DNA of 64,000 bases from Synergistetes bacterium ADurb.Bin155 (lineage in GTDB: Bacteria > Synergistota > Synergistia > Synergistales > Thermovirgaceae). The stretch spans positions 82,831-146,830 of the forward strand of contig MWDE01000002.1 in NCBI GenBank assembly GCA_002070395.1, in the 5' to 3' direction. Positions 16,432 through 24,877 of the stretch are shown piece by piece. Each line of letters begins with the position of its first letter. Within the stretch, counting starts at the first letter, position 1. Made by a program: the position numbers and the translations under genes. The notes under the pieces were generated by a model that searched no databases, was not told where the DNA came from, and saw nothing but the letters and a program-made list of their open reading frames with translations.

Positions 16432-16932
16432 TTGGCCAGGGAGAAAACGAAGAAGAACCTGGAGGAAGCTTTTTGCGGAGAATCACAGGCAAATCGAAAG
16501 TACCTTGCTTTTGCGAAAAAGGCTGACGATGAGGGTAACCATCAGGTAGGAAAGCTTTTCAGGGCAGTCGCCGAGGCTGAGACGATCCATGCCCATTCGC
16601 ATATGAGGTCTTTGGGTATGATCGGTTCTACCGTCGAGAACCTGGATGCCGCCATCGCCGGCGAGACCTACGAGTTCACGAGCATGTACCCTTCGTTTAT
16701 TGAAGATGCGGTGATGGAAGGTGAGAAGCAGTCCGAGAGGTCCTTCCACTTTGCCAATGAAGCGGAAAAGGTCCATGCCAACCTGTTCCGGAAGGCCAGG
16801 GAGAACCTGCTTTCCGCAAGGGACGTCGATTATTTTGTATGTTCCGTCTGTGGCTACATAGCCGAGGAGGAAGCACCCGACACCTGCCCTATATGCGGGG
16901 CCAAAAAAGAGGCTTTCAAACTGGTCGAGTAA
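16432..16932 (+). CDS. Rubrerythrin
   Basis: Rubrerythrin is a cytoplasmic peroxide-reducing protein of anaerobes. The N-terminal part is a four-helix ferritin-like domain with diiron ligands in CGESQANRKY, EAETIHAH and NEAEKVHANLF. The C-terminal rubredoxin domain carries CSVCGY and CPICG. ATG 16426 is only 1-2 nt from AAGGAGGG; TTG 16432 has the normal 7-nt spacing and is preferred, giving 166 residues. tpx follows after 29 nt, so the two form a small oxidative-stress unit. Confidence 0.93.
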   Translation: MAREKTKKNLEEAFCGESQANRKYLAFAKKADDEGNHQVGKLFRAVAEAETIHAHSHMRSLGMIGSTVENLDAAIAGETYEFTSMYPSFIEDAVMEGEKQSERSFHFANEAEKVHANLFRKARENLLSARDVDYFVCSVCGYIAEEEAPDTCPICGAKKEAFKLVE

Positions 16933-16961
16933 GGTCGACCTTTTCAAAGGAGGTTGCCGTC

Positions 16962-17474
16962 TTGGAAAGGAAAGGGGTTGTGACCATGAAAGGAGCTCCG
17001 GTGACGCTGCTGGGCCCGGAGCTGGACGTCGGGGAGAAGGTGCCCGGTTTTACAGTCCTTGACCGGTCACTCAAGGAAGTGACCCTTGATGATTTTGAGG
17101 GAAAGATAAAGGTCATTTCGGTCACACCTTCTCTCGACACCCCGGTCTGTGATCTCCAAGCCCACTGGTTCAACGAGGAAGCGTCATCCCTCCCCGGCGA
17201 CGTCGCCGTACTCAACGTCAGCATGGACCTCCCCTTCGCCATCGACAGGTTCTGCATTGCCGGCGGCATCGATTCCATCGAGGTCCTATCGGACCACCGG
17301 GATGCGTCCTTCGGGCAGGGGTGGGGTGTTCTCATCAAGGAACTTCGCCTGCTCGCTAGGTCCGTGTTCATCATCGACAGGAACAACATTCTCCGGTACA
17401 AGGAGATCGTGCCCGAGGCCACGACGCCCCCCGACTACGATTCCGCCCTGGCCGCGTTGAAAGTGCTTCGATAA
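16962..17474 (+). CDS. tpx: Thiol peroxidase (Tpx)
   Basis: Tpx reduces hydroperoxides with electrons from thioredoxin. The peroxidatic cysteine is in TPSLDTPVC, and the resolving cysteine in AIDRFCIAGGI. TTG 16962 is placed 8 nt after AGGAGG and gives the family N-terminus (ERKGVVTMKGAPVTLLG); ATG 16986 is the alternative. The product has 170 residues, the normal length. No in-frame TGA replaces the peroxidatic Cys, so this is a cysteine and not a selenocysteine form. A terminator follows. Confidence 0.94.
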   Translation: MERKGVVTMKGAPVTLLGPELDVGEKVPGFTVLDRSLKEVTLDDFEGKIKVISVTPSLDTPVCDLQAHWFNEEASSLPGDVAVLNVSMDLPFAIDRFCIAGGIDSIEVLSDHRDASFGQGWGVLIKELRLLARSVFIIDRNNILRYKEIVPEATTPPDYDSALAALKVLR

Positions 17475-17492
17475 AGCCGATCTTCGAGTTTG

Positions 17493-17516
17493 AAGGGCCC
17501 CCTGGGGCCCTTTTTT
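17493..17516 (+). terminator. Terminator after tpx
   Basis: AAGGGCCC (17493-17500) pairs with GGGCCCTT (17505-17512) around a 4-nt loop, ending in a T run. Confidence 0.85.
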
Positions 17517-17573
17517 GTTGGTGGGGATGGGGTATATTATCAGGGGAGAGCGATCCTGGAAGGGGTTGAAAGA

Positions 17574-18569
17574 ATGTACAAGATCAGGGTCCTGAACAGC
17601 GAAGATCTGAAAAAACTTCTGGACATCAAGGACGTTATCTCCGCCGTAGAGACCGCTTATGAGCAGTATTCCAGGGGCGAGGCTGAACTTTTTCCCGTTA
17701 TTGCCCATGAATTCGAGCGGGGGTCACGGGAGTTGGATATCAAGTCGGGGTTCCTCTCAGGGACGGGCCTCGCGGGACTCAAGGTGATCGGATACGTGGC
17801 CGACAACCCGGAGAAGCGGAGGATACCGGCGATATCAGGGATCGTCATCGTGCTCAGCCTTGAGACGGGGAGACCGGTGGGCATGCTGGACGGCATGGTC
17901 ATCACCAATATCAGGACTGGAGCCGCTGGTGCCATAGGCGCGAAGCATCTGGCCAGGGAGGGATCCAGCAATATCCTGGTGGTCGGCACCGGTGCCCAGG
18001 GGAGGGTTCAGGTGCAAGGCCTGACCAAGGTCCTCCCGGGGATCGAGGTTATACGGGCAGCAGGGAGGGATCCCGAGAAACTCTCACGGTTCGTGGGCGA
18101 AATGTCAGTTCTCTACCCCCAGATACACTTCCAGGAAGTCCCGATGGGTGGGCTTCCGGAGGCCGTCTCCTTGTCCGATGTCGTCGTGAGCTGCACACCT
18201 TCTCACGAACCCTTGATCAGGGCGGAATGGGTCCGTCCCGGGACCCATATTAACGCGATCGGCGCTGACTTCCCAGGTAAACAGGAGTTGGACGAGCACC
18301 TGCTGCCCCTTGCCCGGCTCGTCGCCGACAGTAAGGCTCAATCGTTGGAGATAGGCGAGTTCCAGACGGCCTTCAAAAAGGGGCTCATTGGGGAGTCCGA
18401 CGTGATCGAGATCGGGAGCATCCTATCCGGCGAAGCCCGAGGGAGGGTAAACGATGAGGAGATCACCATCTTTGACACCTCCGGCATGGCTCTTCAGGAT
18501 ATAGTCACCGCCAATCTCGCACTGGTCAGGGCCCTGGAACGCGGGATCGGTTCGCTGGTGAACCTGTAA
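17574..18569 (+). CDS. Ornithine cyclodeaminase / mu-crystallin family protein
   Basis: This 331-residue NAD(P)-dependent protein has the family Rossmann motif VVGTGAQGRVQ and the upstream FPVIAHEFERGSRELDIKSG region, followed by the TNIRTGAAGAIGAKHLA segment. Family members include ornithine cyclodeaminase, alanine dehydrogenase and imine reductases, and the substrate cannot be set from the sequence. The ATG at 17574 has AAGGGG upstream; an in-frame extension to 17490 overlaps the tpx terminator and is rejected. The threonine dehydratase gene follows after 18 nt, so both may act in one amino-acid catabolic route. Confidence 0.85.
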   Translation: MYKIRVLNSEDLKKLLDIKDVISAVETAYEQYSRGEAELFPVIAHEFERGSRELDIKSGFLSGTGLAGLKVIGYVADNPEKRRIPAISGIVIVLSLETGRPVGMLDGMVITNIRTGAAGAIGAKHLAREGSSNILVVGTGAQGRVQVQGLTKVLPGIEVIRAAGRDPEKLSRFVGEMSVLYPQIHFQEVPMGGLPEAVSLSDVVVSCTPSHEPLIRAEWVRPGTHINAIGADFPGKQELDEHLLPLARLVADSKAQSLEIGEFQTAFKKGLIGESDVIEIGSILSGEARGRVNDEEITIFDTSGMALQDIVTANLALVRALERGIGSLVNL

Positions 18570-18587
18570 CGTCGGGGGTGGTTCTTC

Positions 18588-19571
18588 ATGGTGATAGCTC
18601 CAGAGATGAAAGATGTGCTTAAAGCGGCGAGATTTCTCGTGGGCAGGATAAGAAAAACCCCCGTCGAGAAGTCTTACTCCCTTTCGGATATGGCGGGCTC
18701 CGAGGTATTCCTCAAGTGGGAGAATCAACAGCTTTGCGGTTCCTTCAAGATAAGAGGAGCCCTTAACAAGATGTATTCCCTCACCTCTCTGGAAAGGGGT
18801 AGGGGAGTCATTACCGCCTCGTCGGGGAATCACGCCCAGGGTGTGGCCATGGCGGCAAGCCTTCTCGGGGTCAGGGCGGTCATCTGTGTCCCCGGTTCGT
18901 GTCCCGAAACGAAGAGGGAAGCGATCCTCTCGAGGGGCTCAGGGTTGGTTGACCTCAGGGTCATCGGGCGCTTTTACGATGAAGCCGAGGCCGAAGCCAA
19001 GGCAGTTGCCGAAAGAGATGGGCTCGTCTATGTCTCGGCCTATGAAGATCACCATATCGTCAGCGGCCAGGGGACCCTGGGCCTTGAGTTCCTTATGGAG
19101 GTGCCCGACCTGGACCTATTGATCGTTCCCATCAGCGGTGGGGGGTTGATCTCGGGGGTTGCCACGGCGGCCAGGGCCCTGAGGCCCGGCATAGAGGTCA
19201 TAGGAGTCCATGCCTCGGCCAACCCCTCCTGGAAGGTAGCCTGGGAGAACGGTGCCGTGATGCCGGTGGCAGAGAATGACACCTATGCCGATGCCCTTTC
19301 GGGAGCGGCTTCGGGGATACTTTTCCCGTTGGTCAGGAAGATAGTGTCGGGTCTTTCCGACGTTTCGGAGCGTGAGATAGCAAAGGCGATCGTTTTTTTA
19401 CACTCAAACCATCACCAGGTGGTTGAGGGCGCCGGTTCCATCGGCGTGGCCGCGCTTATGGCGCGGCGGATCGTAACCAGTGGCCGGAAGACGGGCATAG
19501 TGATAAGCGGGGGCAATATAAGCGACAGAACGATCCTCAAGGCTTACAAGGAAGCAGGTGATTTCAAATGA
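18588..19571 (+). CDS. Threonine/serine dehydratase (fold-type II PLP enzyme)
   Basis: The protein is 327 residues, the short catabolic form without the C-terminal regulatory domain. PLP lysine is in SFKIRGA, followed by SSGNHAQG and the phosphate-binding SGGGLISG. Short enzymes of this family deaminate threonine or serine to a 2-oxoacid plus ammonia, and some act on hydroxyaspartate. 2-Oxobutyrate or pyruvate made here could feed the oxoacid:ferredoxin oxidoreductase encoded at 54-57 kb. The next gene overlaps its end by 4 nt. Confidence 0.88.
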   Translation: MVIAPEMKDVLKAARFLVGRIRKTPVEKSYSLSDMAGSEVFLKWENQQLCGSFKIRGALNKMYSLTSLERGRGVITASSGNHAQGVAMAASLLGVRAVICVPGSCPETKREAILSRGSGLVDLRVIGRFYDEAEAEAKAVAERDGLVYVSAYEDHHIVSGQGTLGLEFLMEVPDLDLLIVPISGGGLISGVATAARALRPGIEVIGVHASANPSWKVAWENGAVMPVAENDTYADALSGAASGILFPLVRKIVSGLSDVSEREIAKAIVFLHSNHHQVVEGAGSIGVAALMARRIVTSGRKTGIVISGGNISDRTILKAYKEAGDFK

Positions 19572-19792
19572 GCGGTAAGGATGGGAAGGATGGGGATGAA
19601 AAAGGCAAGGAGGGTGGGAGGAAGCATTCACCCTTGACAGCGCTCCTTTTCCTGACCGTTACGTTGGCCCTGGCCGTCAAGTTCCTGATCAACGTTCCCT
19701 TTTTTCGGCAATTTTTTTCGGGTTACGGGAAGTTTGCCCTCCTTCCGGTACTGTTCTACCTGGGGTACATTGGTATCCACCGTAAAAGCTGA
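19568..19792 (+). CDS. Small membrane protein (74 aa), unknown
   Basis: I do not recognise this protein. The first 20 residues are highly charged (Lys, Gly, Glu), followed by two hydrophobic segments at about residues 22-44 and 53-69 and a short basic tail. The ATGA overlap with the threonine dehydratase stop indicates translational coupling. It could be a membrane partner of the enzyme or simply the last gene of the unit. Confidence 0.65.
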   Translation: MSGKDGKDGDEKGKEGGRKHSPLTALLFLTVTLALAVKFLINVPFFRQFFSGYGKFALLPVLFYLGYIGIHRKS

Positions 19793-19957
19793 AGGACCCT
19801 CCTTTTATGCTTTATGCCCCCGACCCTTACGTTTTTGGGGGCGCCGGGGTTCATAGTCTTTACCTCGGGAGCCCGGCATCCTCGCGGCCCTTCCGTGGGT
19901 CCCATCTTTCTTCTTGTCGAGGTCAAAGGTCGCGGTCCGATTGAAGATTCCTGCAGG

Positions 19958-20482
19958 CTACACTTCCCGGAAAGCGGATGAAGGGGGCGATGGGAGGTCC
20001 CTGATCTCCTCCCTGGACTCGACCACTTTCAGCTTGGCCGCCGCCGAATCCTCCCAGACCTTTTCATGGACCGCTTCGTCGAAAAGGGCGATGATCCTGG
20101 CCGCGAAAAGAGCCGCATTCCGGGCAGCCGCTATCCCCACTGCCCCCACGGGGACGCCCGGCGGCATCTGGGCCACCGAAAGCAGCGCATCCATGCCTCC
20201 CAGGGTTCCCGCCGGCGCGGGGACCCCAATGACCGGGAGGGTGGTATGGGCTGCCAGCGCCCCGGGAAGAGCGGCCGAAAGACCTGCCACGGCGATGATG
20301 ACCTTGAGACCCCTCGCCCTGGCGTTCCTCGCGTAGTTGGCCACGTCGTCGGGGGTGCGGTGGGCTGAAGCCACCGTCATCTCAAAGGGTATCCCCAGGG
20401 TCCCGAGGACTTCCTTGGCTTTGACCCCCAGCTCGAGGTCCGAAATAGAGCCCAGGACTATCCCGACAACCGGTCCTTCCAA
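19958..20482 (-). CDS. purE: N5-CAIR mutase / AIR carboxylase, PurE
   Basis: PurE carries out the carboxylation step of purine synthesis. GSISD near the N-terminus, SAHRTP and the glycine-rich GLSAALPG and PAGTLGGMDALLS segments are all present in 174 residues. The start is TTG with AAGGTGG upstream, and it overlaps the purD end by 25 nt. No purK is seen nearby, so it could be a class II enzyme that uses CO2 directly; the sequence alone does not decide. It is the last gene of the minus-strand pur operon, followed by 165 nt of convergent intergenic sequence with a GCCCCC/GGGGGC inverted repeat near 19813-19842. Confidence 0.93.
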   Translation of the reverse strand: MEGPVVGIVLGSISDLELGVKAKEVLGTLGIPFEMTVASAHRTPDDVANYARNARARGLKVIIAVAGLSAALPGALAAHTTLPVIGVPAPAGTLGGMDALLSVAQMPPGVPVGAVGIAAARNAALFAARIIALFDEAVHEKVWEDSAAAKLKVVESREEIRDLPSPPSSAFREV

Positions 20483-21759
20483 GGCGTTCCACCACCTTTC
20501 AGCGCGATGTCGCTTCTGAACCTGGCCCCCTGAAAACTGATCCTGTCAACAGTCCTATAGGCCTTTGAACGGGCATCGGCTATGTTTTTCCCCGTTCCGA
20601 CCACTGTAAGGACCCTTCCCCCGGAGGTGACCATCCTCCCGGCTTGATCTCGTGCGGTCCCTGAGTGGAAGATGAACGTGTCCTCTTCACCTTGGAGTGC
20701 GGTGAGTCCCGACAAGGGGTGCCCCTTCTCGTAAGGGCCAGGGTAACCTCCCGAGGCGAGGACCACGCCCACGGCGGTCCTGGACGATCCTTGGTGGGGG
20801 AGGTCGTCGAGGGCGCCGCCGGCGCAGGCTTCGGCCAGGAGCGCGAAGTCGCCGTCGTAAGCGGGCAATACCACTTGAGTTTCGGGGTCGCCCATCCGGA
20901 CGTTATATTCAAGGACCTTCGCGTCCCCGGCCCGGTCAACCATCAGGCCGAAATACAGCACCCCCCTGAATGGGATGGATTCTTTTTTCAGTCCCGACAC
21001 GGTGGGCCCGATAACCCTGTCGATGACTCTCTCCATGAAAGGCCCGTCCGCCCAGGGGACGGGGGCGAAGGCACCCATGCCTCCCGTGTTAGGACCCTTG
21101 TCACCGTCAAAGGCCCTCTTATGGTCCTGGCTCGTGGGCAGGACGTGAAAAGAGTCTCCGTCGGTTACCACCAGCACGGTCAGTTCTTCCCCGGGAAGAT
21201 GGTCCTCGATCACGATCTTTTTCCCCGCCCGGCCCAGGAACCCCTTGACCAGGAGGCCGGCGCAGGTGTCCCTTGCCTCCAGGAATGATCCAATTATGAA
21301 GGCGCCCTTACCAGCCGCGAGCCCGTCGGCTTTTACCACGTAGGGCGGTCGCCTCTTGAGGAGGGCCTTTTCAGCCTGGTCCAGGTTTTCACAGATGTCG
21401 AAATGCGCAGTGGGTATCCCATGATTGGACATGAAGAGTTTCGCGAAGGCCTTGCTTCCTTCGAGGTTGGCTCCCTTTTTCCCGGGACCGAAGACGGAGA
21501 GGCCCTCTTCCCGTAAAATATCGGCCAACCCCGCCACTAGGGGAGCTTCCGGCCCGATGATTACCAGGTCCGGAGAGAGGGAGCGCGCCAAGTCGAGGGT
21601 CATCACCGGGTCGGAAATATCCAGCCGGTGGACCGTGGCGTTCTTTTCGATGCCGGCGTTGCCGGGAGCGCAATGGACGGCACTGACCGAAGGAGACCTC
21701 GATAGGGCCCAGCAAAGGGCGTGTTCCCTGCCGCCGCCGCCCAGGACAAGGGTTCTCAT
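20458..21759 (-). CDS. purD: Phosphoribosylamine-glycine ligase, PurD
   Basis: PurD joins phosphoribosylamine with glycine using ATP. It is a 433-residue ATP-grasp protein that starts with LVLGGGGREHAL and contains VVKADGLAAGKG, NTGGMGAFAPVPW and EYNVRMGDPE. It sits 15 nt after purH and overlaps purE. The phosphoribosylamine substrate comes from PurF in the same operon. Confidence 0.96.
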   Translation of the reverse strand: MRTLVLGGGGREHALCWALSRSPSVSAVHCAPGNAGIEKNATVHRLDISDPVMTLDLARSLSPDLVIIGPEAPLVAGLADILREEGLSVFGPGKKGANLEGSKAFAKLFMSNHGIPTAHFDICENLDQAEKALLKRRPPYVVKADGLAAGKGAFIIGSFLEARDTCAGLLVKGFLGRAGKKIVIEDHLPGEELTVLVVTDGDSFHVLPTSQDHKRAFDGDKGPNTGGMGAFAPVPWADGPFMERVIDRVIGPTVSGLKKESIPFRGVLYFGLMVDRAGDAKVLEYNVRMGDPETQVVLPAYDGDFALLAEACAGGALDDLPHQGSSRTAVGVVLASGGYPGPYEKGHPLSGLTALQGEEDTFIFHSGTARDQAGRMVTSGGRVLTVVGTGKNIADARSKAYRTVDRISFQGARFRSDIALKGGGTPWKDRLSG

Positions 21760-21774
21760 GGTTCGATCACTCCC

Positions 21775-23301
21775 TCAGTGGCGGAAGGTTCTCCACCCGC
21801 TGATGAACATGCTGATACCAAGTTTCGCGGCGACGTCCCGGATGTCACTGTCCCTTATGGAGCCTCCCGGCTGTATCACCGCGGCGATCCCGGCTTCGGC
21901 GGCCGCCTCGATGCTGTCGGGGAAGGGGAAGAACCCGTCGGAACCCAAGACCGCGCCGGCCGCCTTCCCCCCCGCTTGCATGCAAGCCCACTTAACAGCG
22001 TCCACTCGGCTGGTGAACCCTCGCCCCAGTCCAACGGTCATGCCCTCACGGACGATCGATATGGAGTTGCTCTTGCCTAGGGCGGCCGCCTTCCAAGCCA
22101 GGAGCAGGTCGGCCCAGAGGTCGCCCCGGGGTTCACCCACCCATTCCCCCGAATCGGGGTCCGGCAGCGGGGGAGTGATGTCCTCCTGGACAAGGGTACC
22201 GCTCCAAGTCCTCAAAAGTGAAGTGCCGCCTGAATGATCACCGTCCCATTCCAAGAGGCGCAAGTTGGGCCTTTCGGAAGCCAGCGCCCCGACCGCCTCT
22301 TCCGTGAAAGACGGGGCCACCAGTACTTCGGAGAACTGCTCCGCCACGCGCCGCGCGACGCGGAGATCCACCTCCCTGGTGAAGGCGATCACGCCGCCGA
22401 AGGCCGAAACCGGGTCGCAATCAAAGGCTTTAAGGTAAGCTTCGACGGCATCTTCCGATAGGCCTATCCCGCAGGGCGTCGTGTGCTTGATGATCACGCA
22501 GGCGCAATCGTCGTGGAGAATGTCCATTGCTCTCATGGCGCAGTCGATATCGAGCAGGTTGTTGTATGAAAGGGGTTTCCCGGACACCAGCCTCCAGGGT
22601 ATGTCCTCGAGGGGGTTCCCGTAAAGTGATGCCCGTTGGTGAGAGTTTTCGCCGTAGCGCAGATCCAGTCTCTTGGAGAGGGGTAGTACGCGAAGGGGTG
22701 CGAAGGGTTCTTCCCTGCCGCAGGATCTCGAGAGGCCTCCATGGATGACGGCGTCGTAGTAGGAGGTTTTCAGGAAAGCCCTGGCAGCGAGCCTTTCCCT
22801 CGTGGGGAGTGTGACGTTGCCCTCGGACCTGATCTCTTCCACCACGGCGGCGTAGTCCTCAGGGTCCGTAACGGGAACCACGTGGCGGAAATTTTTCGCG
22901 GCGGCCCGGATCAGGGTGACCCCCCCGATATCGATATTCTCCAGCAGTTCATCCAGGGCGGCGCCCTTTTTCAGGGTTTCCTCGAAGGGGTAAAGGTTGC
23001 ACACGACCATATCGATCATGGGAATCCCATATTTTTCAACATCGGCCTTGTCACCCTCGAAATGTCTTCGCGCCAGGATCCCGCCGAAGACCGAGGGGTG
23101 AAGGGTTTTGACCCTGCCGCCAAGCAAATGAGGGTACCCGGTAAGGTCTTCCACCTCCTTGACGGGCACACCCCCCTCCCTGATGTGCTTCGCGGTCCCG
23201 GAACTGGAGACGATCTCCCAACCCAGGTCGGCCAGGTCCTTCGCCAGGCCGGCCACATTTCTCTTGTCGAAGACCGAGATAAGAGCTCGCTTCTGGCCCA
23301 T
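21775..23301 (-). CDS. purH: Bifunctional AICAR transformylase / IMP cyclohydrolase, PurH
   Basis: PurH catalyses the last two steps to IMP. The N-terminal cyclohydrolase domain begins ALISVFDK and contains SSGTAKHIREGG and GGRVKTLHP. The C-terminal transformylase domain contains KHTTPCGIG, where the usual Asn before PCG is replaced by Thr, then SAFGGVIAF and the closing GGSIRD. The length is 508 residues, near the family norm. It follows purN by 14 nt and precedes purD by 15 nt. Confidence 0.95.
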   Translation of the reverse strand: MGQKRALISVFDKRNVAGLAKDLADLGWEIVSSSGTAKHIREGGVPVKEVEDLTGYPHLLGGRVKTLHPSVFGGILARRHFEGDKADVEKYGIPMIDMVVCNLYPFEETLKKGAALDELLENIDIGGVTLIRAAAKNFRHVVPVTDPEDYAAVVEEIRSEGNVTLPTRERLAARAFLKTSYYDAVIHGGLSRSCGREEPFAPLRVLPLSKRLDLRYGENSHQRASLYGNPLEDIPWRLVSGKPLSYNNLLDIDCAMRAMDILHDDCACVIIKHTTPCGIGLSEDAVEAYLKAFDCDPVSAFGGVIAFTREVDLRVARRVAEQFSEVLVAPSFTEEAVGALASERPNLRLLEWDGDHSGGTSLLRTWSGTLVQEDITPPLPDPDSGEWVGEPRGDLWADLLLAWKAAALGKSNSISIVREGMTVGLGRGFTSRVDAVKWACMQAGGKAAGAVLGSDGFFPFPDSIEAAAEAGIAAVIQPGGSIRDSDIRDVAAKLGISMFISGWRTFRH

Positions 23302-23315
23302 GACAGGTTCTCCTT

Positions 23316-23888
23316 TCAGCGCCTGGAACTCAGCAGGTCGATCAGGGTCCTGGTATAGAGGACATGCTCCACCCGGTGGATGCGGTCCTCCAGCATTTCA
23401 AGTGTATCACCTGGGTGGATCCTTACGGGCTCCTGGGCGAGTATCTCTCCGTGGTCAACTTCCTCATCGACGAGATGGACTGTGACACCGGTCACCTTCA
23501 CCCCTTTCTCATAGGCCGCCCTTATGGAGTCCCTGCCGGGGAAGGAGGGAAGCAGCGAGGGGTGAATGTTGACGATCCTCCCCATCCTGGGGGCGACGAA
23601 CCGTGGGGAAAGGATCCTCATGAACCCGGCGAGGACCACCCATCCGGCGGAGTACTCTTCAAGAAGTCCTTCCAGGTGTTTTTCGGCCCCCTCCCAGTCC
23701 CTTTCGGGGTTGGGGAGGATATGGGTGGCGATCTTCTTCTGGACCGCGAATAAGAGCCCTTCGGCGTCGGGTTTGTCGCTCGCAACGAAGGCCACTTCAG
23801 CGTTTAGAAGGCCCGATCGACAGTTATCCACGATGGAGGCCATGTTTGTCCCCTTGCCGGAAATGAGGATGGCCAGCCGGGGTTTCAT
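23316..23888 (-). CDS. purN: Phosphoribosylglycinamide formyltransferase, PurN
   Basis: PurN formylates GAR with 10-formyl-THF. The 190-residue protein has ISGKGTNM at the N-terminus and the catalytic Asn-His-Asp set: NIHPSLLPSFPG and VDHGEIL. Its start touches the purM stop (1-nt overlap), so translation is coupled. Confidence 0.95.
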   Translation of the reverse strand: MKPRLAILISGKGTNMASIVDNCRSGLLNAEVAFVASDKPDAEGLLFAVQKKIATHILPNPERDWEGAEKHLEGLLEEYSAGWVVLAGFMRILSPRFVAPRMGRIVNIHPSLLPSFPGRDSIRAAYEKGVKVTGVTVHLVDEEVDHGEILAQEPVRIHPGDTLEMLEDRIHRVEHVLYTRTLIDLLSSRR

Positions 23889-24877
23889 CAGGAGACCTGC
23901 CCCAGGACGATCGCCTTTTCACCCAACGCGGCCAGTAGTGAAATGACCCTTTGCTCATCGCGGGGTTTAACCGCCATGACAAAACCTATACCGAGGTTGA
24001 ATACCCTTCTCATCTCCACCTCGTCTACTCCCCGCTCCTTGATGAGATCGAAGATCGGCGGCCGTTCCCAGGAGGCGTAGTCGATCGAAGGTTTGAGGGT
24101 CGCGGGGAGCATCCTGGCGATGTTCTCTTCCAGGCCGCCACCGGTGATGTGGGCCATGCCGCCGATCGCCCCTGACGATGCCGCTTTCAGCGCCTGGGTG
24201 ACGTAGAGCCTGGTAGGCTCCATCAGGACTTCCGAAAGGGGCTTCCCGTAGCCGGCGGTGTTATGGTCCAGGGCGAGAGCCCTTCGGCCATTGAGGAGGC
24301 ATTTTCTCACCAGGGAGAAGCCGTTGCTGTGCAAGCCGGAACTCGGCAGGCCGAGGAGAAGGTCCCCCTTTGAAATGTCCCTTCCGTCGATGATCTTGTC
24401 CTCCTCAACGATCCCTACGGCGAACCCGGCCAGGTCGAACATGCCCCGGTCATAAACGCCGGGCATCTCGGCCGTCTCCCCGCCAAGCAGGTCGCACCCG
24501 CAGGACGAACAGGCCTCGGCGATGCCCTCCATCACGGGGCCGAAGATGCCCGCATCCAGTTGGCCGCAGGCGATGTAGTCCAGGAAAATAAGAGGTTTCG
24601 CCCCACAGGTGACGAGGTCATTAACATTCATGGCCACCAGGTCCTGGCCCAGGCCGCGGTACCGCCCCGTGAGACGAGCGACATCCAGTTTTGTCCCCAC
24701 ACCGTCGGTGCAGGCCGCAAGGGCTTTCCCCCCGCCGATCCTGTAAAGACCGGAAAAACCTCCGACGCCTGAGATCACTCGGGAGGAGGAAGCACCCGAG
24801 GCGATCTTCTTGACAAGACCGATCCAGGTATCGCTCCTCTCCAGGCTGACGCCGGCTTTTTCATAGGTCCACGCCAT
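23888..24877 (-). CDS. purM: Phosphoribosylformylglycinamidine cyclo-ligase, PurM
   Basis: PurM closes the imidazole ring to form AIR. The chosen ATG at 24877 has GGAGG upstream and yields 329 residues starting MAWTYEKAGVSLE. An extension to 24958 overlaps purF by a further 81 nt and is not supported. Family segments include the glycine-rich ISGVGGFSG, ACTDGVGTKLD, MNVNDLVTCGAKP and GGGLEENIARMLP. It overlaps the purF end by 17 nt. Confidence 0.95.
   Translation of the reverse strand: MAWTYEKAGVSLERSDTWIGLVKKIASGASSSRVISGVGGFSGLYRIGGGKALAACTDGVGTKLDVARLTGRYRGLGQDLVAMNVNDLVTCGAKPLIFLDYIACGQLDAGIFGPVMEGIAEACSSCGCDLLGGETAEMPGVYDRGMFDLAGFAVGIVEEDKIIDGRDISKGDLLLGLPSSGLHSNGFSLVRKCLLNGRRALALDHNTAGYGKPLSEVLMEPTRLYVTQALKAASSGAIGGMAHITGGGLEENIARMLPATLKPSIDYASWERPPIFDLIKERGVDEVEMRRVFNLGIGFVMAVKPRDEQRVISLLAALGEKAIVLGQVS

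Noticed and set aside
17116..17160. Possible selenocysteine form of Tpx, given selA and selB nearby
   Set aside because: The peroxidatic position is a normal Cys codon and the frame has no internal TGA.
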